Positions 59,320-64,000 of a stretch of DNA of 64,000 bases are shown here, piece by piece. Position 1 is the first letter of the stretch. Each line of letters opens with the position of its first letter. Source of the stretch: Nonomuraea spiralis (lineage in GTDB: Bacteria; Actinomycetota; Actinomycetes; Streptosporangiales; Streptosporangiaceae). The notes under the pieces were generated by a model that saw only the letters and a program-made list of their open reading frames with translations, was not told where the DNA came from and made no database searches. The stretch lies in the NCBI RefSeq assembly GCF_014648435.1, contig NZ_BMRC01000017.1, forward strand, positions 62,001-126,000, in the 5' to 3' direction. The translations under genes were made by a program, and so were the position numbers.

Positions 59320-60777
59320 GTGTCTCGCTATGTTGTGCTTGTGACTTCGCTGGCCGAAATCCCGCCTCCACAGCAGGGCGCGCTGCACCAGGTGCCCGCT
59401 CCGCTCCCGCCGTTGTGCCACGTGACGGTGGTGGGGCCGCGCAGGAAGGCAGACCTCGCGCTGCCTGCCGACATCCCGCTGCCGCACGTGCTCCCCGGGC
59501 TGCTCAGGGCCATGGGCGAGCTGGGCGACGACACCGCGACCGCGCCGGGATGGACACTCCAGCGGCTCGGCGGTCCCCCGTTCGACCTGGGGCAGAGCCT
59601 CGGCGCGCTGGGCGTGCTGGACGGGGAGATCCTCTACCTGCGGCCGCGCGCGGTGGCGCTGCCGCCCACCAGGTTCGACGACGTGGCCGACGTGGTCGCG
59701 ACCGGCGTGCGCGACGGCGGCGGCAAGTGGACGGCCGTGCAGACCCGCGCCCTGGGCGGCGGGGCGGCCTCGGGGCTGCTCGTCGCGGGCGCGGTCGTGC
59801 TGGCGTTCGGCGGGCTCACCCCGCTGGTGACGGCCATCGTGGCCGGGGCGCTCGCGTTGCTCGTCGTCGGCGTGGGCATGGCGATCTCGCGCGCCGTCGG
59901 CGACTCCGGCGCGGGCGCGCTGATCGGGTACGCCGCGCTGCCGTACGCCTTCCTGGCCGGGCTGCTCGCCCCCGCGGCCGCCGGTGGACTGGCGGCCGTC
60001 GGCGCGCCGCAGCTTCTCGGGGCGCTGGCCTGTACGGCGCTGGTGGCCACGCTCGGCGGCACCGCGATCGCCGATGGCGTGCCCGGCTTCCTCGGCACGG
60101 CCATCGCCTCGATGGTCGGCGCGGTCTGCGCGGCCGTGGTGATGGTGAGCGGGGCGTCGCCCGCGGGTGTGGCGGCCGTGGGCGTGGCCGTCGTGATGGG
60201 GCTCAGCCCGCTGGTGCCCGTGTTGTCGTTCCGGCTGGCCCGCGTGCCGCTGCCGTCCATGCCGACCAACGCCGAGGAGCTGCGCGGCGACAACCAGCGG
60301 CTCGACAGCGCCTCGGTGCTGGAGCGCACGGGCGCGGCACGCCGGTACGCCACCGGCATGGTCGTGGGCGTCGCGCTGGTCGGGGCCGCGGCGCACCTGC
60401 TGCTCATCGCCGACGGCCGGTGGATCTCGGTGGCCATGTCCGTGGTGCTGGCGCTCACGCAGCTCATGCGGGCCCGGGTGTTCCAGGGCGTCGGGCAGCG
60501 GTTGTGGCTGATGCTGGTCGGGCTGGCCGGGCTCGGCGCGGTGGGCGTGGCCGTCGGGATCGGCACGGGCGGCGTGGCGTCGGTGGCCGTGGTGCTCGGG
60601 CTGCTGTGGACCGCCATGGTGGTCGTCGGCATGGGAGTGTGGCTGCCCAACGGCAGGCCCTCGCCGTTCTGGGGGAGGGCCGCCGACATCCTGGAGTGGG
60701 TGCTGATCGTCGCGCTGGTGCCGCTGGCGCTCGGGGCGCTGGAGGTCTACGCCTGGGTACGCGGCCTGGCCGGTTAG
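59320..60777 (+). CDS. eccD: EccD type VII secretion membrane channel
   Basis: 485 residues. The N-terminal ubiquitin-like part has CHVTVVGPRRKADLALPAD and PHVLPGLLR, followed by 11 spans from about residue 145. GTG 59320 and GTG 59341 are both possible starts; neither has a clear ribosome binding site. Its stop shares TTAG with the convergent ybaB-like gene. Confidence 0.92.
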   Translation: MSRYVVLVTSLAEIPPPQQGALHQVPAPLPPLCHVTVVGPRRKADLALPADIPLPHVLPGLLRAMGELGDDTATAPGWTLQRLGGPPFDLGQSLGALGVLDGEILYLRPRAVALPPTRFDDVADVVATGVRDGGGKWTAVQTRALGGGAASGLLVAGAVVLAFGGLTPLVTAIVAGALALLVVGVGMAISRAVGDSGAGALIGYAALPYAFLAGLLAPAAAGGLAAVGAPQLLGALACTALVATLGGTAIADGVPGFLGTAIASMVGAVCAAVVMVSGASPAGVAAVGVAVVMGLSPLVPVLSFRLARVPLPSMPTNAEELRGDNQRLDSASVLERTGAARRYATGMVVGVALVGAAAHLLLIADGRWISVAMSVVLALTQLMRARVFQGVGQRLWLMLVGLAGLGAVGVAVGIGTGGVASVAVVLGLLWTAMVVVGMGVWLPNGRPSPFWGRAADILEWVLIVALVPLALGALEVYAWVRGLAG

Positions 60778-61202
60778 TCGTCGGCCAGGGCGCGGCGGCG
60801 GATCGTCTCCAGGGCGTCGAGGCGGTCCCGCACCTGGCGGGAGAAGTCGTCCTCTAGCTGCTGGAACTGCCGGGTGACCGCCTCGGCCGACAACCCGCCG
60901 AACGACGCGGGCGGCACCACGTCGGCGAGCCTGCGCGCCTGGTCGTCCTGGGCCGCGCGGACGGCCTGGACGATCTCGGCGGTCAGCTCGTCCAGCTCCA
61001 GGCGGCTCGCCCTGGGCGACAGCCGCAGGCCCTCCAGGCGGCCGTCGGCGGCCACGCGCGCGGTGACCACGCCGCTGCGGCTCTCGCCCTGGCCGGTCAC
61101 CAGGCTCAGCTCGTCCAGGGCGCCGGCCAGGGTGCGGACGGACCGTTCGCTCTCGCTGATCGCGTGGTCGAGGTCGTCGGGGTGGAAGTTGATGGGGTCC
61201 AT
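60774..61202 (-). CDS. YbaB/EbfC-like protein (EspL-type)
   Basis: 142 residues from ATG 61202 (GTG 61211 also possible). The YbaB core is VVTARVAADGRLEGLRLSP, with helical flanks. In ESX-1 of mycobacteria, EspL is of the same fold. A second copy lies at 62.6 kb. Confidence 0.8.
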   Translation of the reverse strand: MDPINFHPDDLDHAISESERSVRTLAGALDELSLVTGQGESRSGVVTARVAADGRLEGLRLSPRASRLELDELTAEIVQAVRAAQDDQARRLADVVPPASFGGLSAEAVTRQFQQLEDDFSRQVRDRLDALETIRRRALADD

Positions 61203-61327
61203 GGCCAGCACGCCACCGCCCGCAGGTTAACAAGCGGGGAGCGGCGGTTTTCCAGTTCCTGAAGTGATCACGAAAACACCGCTGGGGGTGCTGAAAAGGG
61301 GGCAAAGCGTCGCAACAATCGGGCGTC

Positions 61328-61642
61328 GTGGCAACGAATCAGGAAATCCACGTCACCTCGTCCACCATCAGCAAGACGCGGCAACGGGTGGACTCCGAGC
61401 TGAAGACCGGGATGATCAGCTTCGTCAAGGGCCTGATGCCGCTCACGGCCGTGGACGGCCTCGGCTTCGGCGTCCTCGGCAACATGATCATCGGGAGCAC
61501 GTACGAGGGCGTCAGGGGCCGCGCCGAGGGCCTGATGACGGATGCCGAGGACGCCCTGGACGGCTGGTGCGACGGCCTGACCGTCTGTGAGCGCAACTGG
61601 CGCGCGGCCGAGGACGCGAGCATCATCCAGTACCGCTCATGA
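61328..61642 (+). CDS. Type VII-associated small protein
   Basis: 104 residues from a GTG; helical, with ISKTRQRVDSELKTGM, a Gly-rich hydrophobic middle LGFGVLGNMIIGSTYEGV and the tail CERNWRAAEDASI, reminiscent of EspC-like secreted proteins. Its stop overlaps the next start (ATGA). Function is inferred from place. Confidence 0.65.
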   Translation: MATNQEIHVTSSTISKTRQRVDSELKTGMISFVKGLMPLTAVDGLGFGVLGNMIIGSTYEGVRGRAEGLMTDAEDALDGWCDGLTVCERNWRAAEDASIIQYRS

Positions 61643-62544
61643 GCGATCCCTATCTCAACGCCATCAACAAGGGCCGGGGTGTCCCGCGCGGCGGCGATCC
61701 CCTGCTGAAGGCGATCAACAAGGGCTCGGTCGGCCCGCCGCGCTCGCCGTCGATCCCGCTCAACCCGGCCACCGGCAAGCTGGCCCCGATGACCGCCAAC
61801 CCGGCCGAGTCGGTCAGTGCGCGGGTGCTGAACACGCTGAAGGGCGCGGGCAGGTTCTCGCCGTACCTGATCGCGGTGGCCGCGATCGTGGCGGTGGGGG
61901 CCGCCGACGAGGTCGCCATGGCACAGGCGGCCAACGTCTGGAAGTACGGCATGAGCGCCCGGCTCGACGACGGCGTGAAGAGCCTCATGCCGCAGATCCT
62001 GGCCACGTCCAGGACCGGCTGGATCGCCGCGGACCAGGCGGAGTTCGGACGGGTGCAGGCGCTGTTCCACCAGGAGATCGGCGCGCTGCGCAACTCGTTC
62101 GGCGAGATCGGCGGCGTGGTGGACGAGGTGGCCGCCGGGGTGCGCAACTACTGGTTGCAGATCGGCTCGACGATCGTGTCGGGGATCACGTTGCTGATCG
62201 CGGCCATGCGGATGAAGGCCACGCCGGTCCCGCAGGTGGCGGTGGCCGGCATGATCATGGAGCATCTCGTCGGCACGGCGATGGTCAGCGCCGCCGCGGT
62301 CATGACGGGCTCGCTGGCGCAGATGCTCAGGGGCGGCATGCAGGTGCTCGGGACGCTGGTGAAGAAGCAGCACCAGTTCGGCTTCGTGTTGCCGGAGGGC
62401 GCGGCCGCGGTCGACTTCGGCCGGGCCACGATCAACACCAAGGACCTGCCCTCCTTCCAGGAGCCCGCCCAGCCCGGCCAACTTCCCGCCGGGTACCAGA
62501 ACTTCGACTGGGTCGCACCGGACGTGAAGACCACGAAGCCCTGA
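61639..62544 (+). CDS. Type VII-associated protein with membrane-like helices
   Basis: 301 residues. An N-terminal repeat (LNAINKGRG, LKAINKGSV) is followed by a Pro-rich strand, a hydrophobic span (SPYLIAVAAIVAVGAADEV), a helical body (NVWKYGMSARLDDGVKSLM) and two more hydrophobic stretches (IGSTIVSGITLLIAAM, MVSAAAVMTGSLAQML). It forms a pair with the 104-residue protein. I know no family. Confidence 0.65.
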   Translation: MSDPYLNAINKGRGVPRGGDPLLKAINKGSVGPPRSPSIPLNPATGKLAPMTANPAESVSARVLNTLKGAGRFSPYLIAVAAIVAVGAADEVAMAQAANVWKYGMSARLDDGVKSLMPQILATSRTGWIAADQAEFGRVQALFHQEIGALRNSFGEIGGVVDEVAAGVRNYWLQIGSTIVSGITLLIAAMRMKATPVPQVAVAGMIMEHLVGTAMVSAAAVMTGSLAQMLRGGMQVLGTLVKKQHQFGFVLPEGAAAVDFGRATINTKDLPSFQEPAQPGQLPAGYQNFDWVAPDVKTTKP

Positions 62545-62590
62545 TTGTGGTTAACTCGCCGAGATGTGCCCCATGGGAGGGATGGTGTCG

Positions 62591-63034
62591 GTGACGGATT
62601 TCGGGGACTTCGGCAACATCGACATGGACCGGCTGCTCCACAGCGTGGACGAGCAGCTCAACAAGTCGGAGGAACTGCAGAAGGGCATGACCGCCCTGGT
62701 GGGCCGCGGGGAGGACGAGGCGCACCTGGTCCTCGTCGAGTATGCGCAGGAGGGCATGCGCACCCTGGAGATCCGTCCGAAGGCGATGCGGCTGAGCGCG
62801 GCCGAACTGTCGGAACGGATCAGGGCGGCCTTCCAGGAGGCGACCGCCGACCTCCAGCGGCAGGCCGAGGAGCTGATGACCGAGATGTTCGGCGCGAGCG
62901 GCAATCCGATGCGCCTGATGGAGAACCCGGAGCAGGCGCTGCGTGGGGTCCGGCGGGCCGAGGCCAGCTACGAACGGGCATTCGAGGACGTAATGGGCGA
63001 ACTAGACAGAATTCGCCGAGATCTCGACCTGTGA
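62591..63034 (+). CDS. YbaB/EbfC-like protein, second copy
   Basis: 147 residues from GTG 62591, chosen because GGAGGG lies nine bases upstream; ATG 62564 or 62582 would be longer. VEYAQEGMRTLEIRPKAMRL aligns with the YbaB strand core, and SAAELSERIRAAFQEATADL with the following helix. Function in the ESX locus is unknown. Confidence 0.78.
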   Translation: MTDFGDFGNIDMDRLLHSVDEQLNKSEELQKGMTALVGRGEDEAHLVLVEYAQEGMRTLEIRPKAMRLSAAELSERIRAAFQEATADLQRQAEELMTEMFGASGNPMRLMENPEQALRGVRRAEASYERAFEDVMGELDRIRRDLDL

Positions 63035-63115
63035 TTGACCAGCACGTTTGCTGATATGTCGGGAAGTTGTTACATCTTGGCCATTGGGTCCGCTGTTACT
63101 CATGGGGTCTTTGGT

Positions 63116-63128
63116 GCTTATATGGTTA
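63116..63128 (+). promoter_or_regulatory. Shared ESX-locus element, copy B
   Basis: GCTTATATGGTTA, 32 bases upstream of the WXG100 pair start; see the copy at 51389. TATGGT may serve as its -10. Confidence 0.45.
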
Positions 63129-63160
63129 CACGACCGAAATGATCGTTACGGAGGTCACGA

Positions 63161-63487
63161 GTGATCGACTTCTATAAGGCAACACCGGGCCAGATCAAGA
63201 CGGCCTCTGGGCACGTGGTGGACACCGCCCAGTACATCGAGGGTCTGAGGGTGTCGGTCGAGACGACCGCCAACGGTCTTCTCAACACCGGATGGCTCGG
63301 CCCGGCGGCGGCCAGGTTCAGGACCGCCATGACCAACTGGGACAACTCCATGCGGAACGTACGGCTCGACCTGGAGGACATCGCCGAGAAGATGGGCGTC
63401 AACGCGGTCGTCTACTCCGCGGCCGACGAGGACGTCCAGGCCGGCATGGGCCGCGTCGAGTCCCTGATCAACGTCGACATCAAGTAG
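63161..63487 (+). CDS. WXG100 protein with YxxxD signal
   Basis: 108 residues from a GTG with GGAGG. TGWLGPAAARF (W45-L-G47) at the turn and YSAAD (85-89) as the type VII export signal. It is the first of a tandem WXG100 pair, which probably forms a heterodimer with the next protein. Confidence 0.9.
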   Translation: MIDFYKATPGQIKTASGHVVDTAQYIEGLRVSVETTANGLLNTGWLGPAAARFRTAMTNWDNSMRNVRLDLEDIAEKMGVNAVVYSAADEDVQAGMGRVESLINVDIK

Positions 63488-63499
63488 GAGGGGAACTCG

Positions 63500-63814
63500 A
63501 TGTCCGCTGAGCTCGACTTCACCAAAGTCAACTTTGGGCACATGGAGCTCGCCCAAAGCGACTTCATCAAGATCCTCGGCTCCTTCGAGAAGGCCACCGA
63601 AGACCTGATGGTCCGGCTGCAGACCGACCTGGTCGGTCACTGGGAGGGCTCGGACGGCGCCGAGACGTTCTTCCGGAAGCACGAGGCGAAGTGGCGGGAC
63701 GCCGCCGCCCAGATGCGTACGCAGCTGGACGAGCTGCAGAAGGCCGTCCAGATCGCGAACGAGAACTACCGCGCCGCCGAGAACCGTAACAAGTCCATCT
63801 GGTACGACGGCTGA
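63500..63814 (+). CDS. WXG100 protein with YxxxE signal
   Basis: 104 residues. GHWEGSDGAE (W48-E-G50) at the turn and YRAAE (90-94) near the end. GGAGGGGA precedes the ATG. Likely partner of the protein encoded just upstream. Confidence 0.9.
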   Translation: MSAELDFTKVNFGHMELAQSDFIKILGSFEKATEDLMVRLQTDLVGHWEGSDGAETFFRKHEAKWRDAAAQMRTQLDELQKAVQIANENYRAAENRNKSIWYDG

Positions 63815-63864
63815 CGTCTTCTTCTCGGCCACCCGCGCGGTGGCCGAGTCTGTCAGGGGGGATC

Positions 63865-64000
63865 ATGGCAGAGCTCGAACCCGAACCGTGGCCGGGGCTC
63901 AACGACACCGACGCCGAGCTCTACTACAACGTGGGCAAGATGCGTGCCATCGCCGAGGACCTTGAGATCGCCCTCGCCCTCACCCAGGGCGCCGGCGGCA
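63865..64000 (+). CDS. Start of a type VII-associated gene (3' truncated by window)
   Basis: About 45 residues are visible: MAELEPEPWPGLNDTDAEL then YYNVGKMRAIAEDLEIALAL. The helical N-terminus resembles the start of WXG-like or large ESX substrates. Identity cannot be set from this fragment. Confidence 0.6.
   Translation, partial: MAELEPEPWPGLNDTDAELYYNVGKMRAIAEDLEIALALTQGAGG

Noticed and set aside
1..64000. tRNA, rRNA, insertion sequences, integrases and attachment sites
   Set aside because: None could be recognised. The accessory genes therefore show no direct sign of a mobile element, and their insertion route is unknown.

Overview
The window is high-GC DNA with dense, often overlapping genes, GTG starts, a mycothiol-linked protein, XRE/DUF397 pairs, many ECF sigma factors and an actinobacterial type VII (ESX) secretion locus. 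This points to a mycelial actinomycete. Several sigma factor/CU044_5270-family pairs and NgcEFG-type sugar uptake make Streptosporangiaceae (Nonomuraea-like) my best guess, but I cannot prove this from sequence alone.

Layout. (1) 1-2.6 kb: end of a nucleoside ABC permease, cdd and deoA. With add (7.7 kb), pmmB and deoD (16.7-19.2 kb), an M20 hydrolase and an LpdA-type reductase (23.6 kb), this is an expanded version of the mycobacterial nucleoside-salvage neighbourhood (M. tuberculosis Rv3303c-Rv3315c). (2) 2.7-16.7 kb: insertions into that neighbourhood. They include a MarR/MFS pair with a triple operator, a membrane protein joining a sigma-like domain to a beta-propeller, a lipoprotein, a TetR-CoA ligase-enoyl-CoA hydratase operon, a MerR-ECF-GyrI operon, and an MFS/YCII divergent pair. 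(3) 20.5-30.4 kb: Lrp/M20/MHS transporter, gamma-glutamylcyclotransferase-like, LpdA, DoxX-like, a broken GH74-CBM2 xyloglucanase relic, two AraC regulators, small membrane, VOC and GNAT genes. (4) 30.4-32.4 kb: ECF41 sigma factor with divergent matching promoters. (5) 32.4-39.8 kb: chitobiose/GlcNAc-type uptake and catabolism (GH4 glycosidase, BadF-type kinase, NgcEFG-like ABC transporter, ROK regulator, PIG-L deacetylase). (6) 39.9-47.1 kb: DHFR-like protein, HATPase/XRE/DUF397 triad, two convergent sigma/CU044_5270 modules, and a Gly-rich membrane protein. (7) 47.2-49.7 kb: biotin-dependent carboxylase alpha subunit and an SDR. (8) 49.8-64 kb: type VII secretion locus with WXG100 proteins, mycosin, EccC, EccD, YbaB-like proteins, a pseudokinase-SapA-like fusion and a WXG-transglycosylase fusion; it runs off the right edge.

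The most informative finds are regulatory. Divergent near-identical ECF41-type promoters (ACCTCACA-N16-CGTC) flank the ECF41 gene. ECF42-type promoters (TGTCGA-N17-CGAC) lie before an MFS, a YCII and a DHFR-like gene. Three 15-bp-spaced MarR operators overlap two leaderless promoters. A matched pair of ROK-type operators lies in the sugar locus. In the secretion locus, the membrane pseudokinase with a spore-associated-protein-like outer domain and the WXG-lytic transglycosylase fusion look least described.
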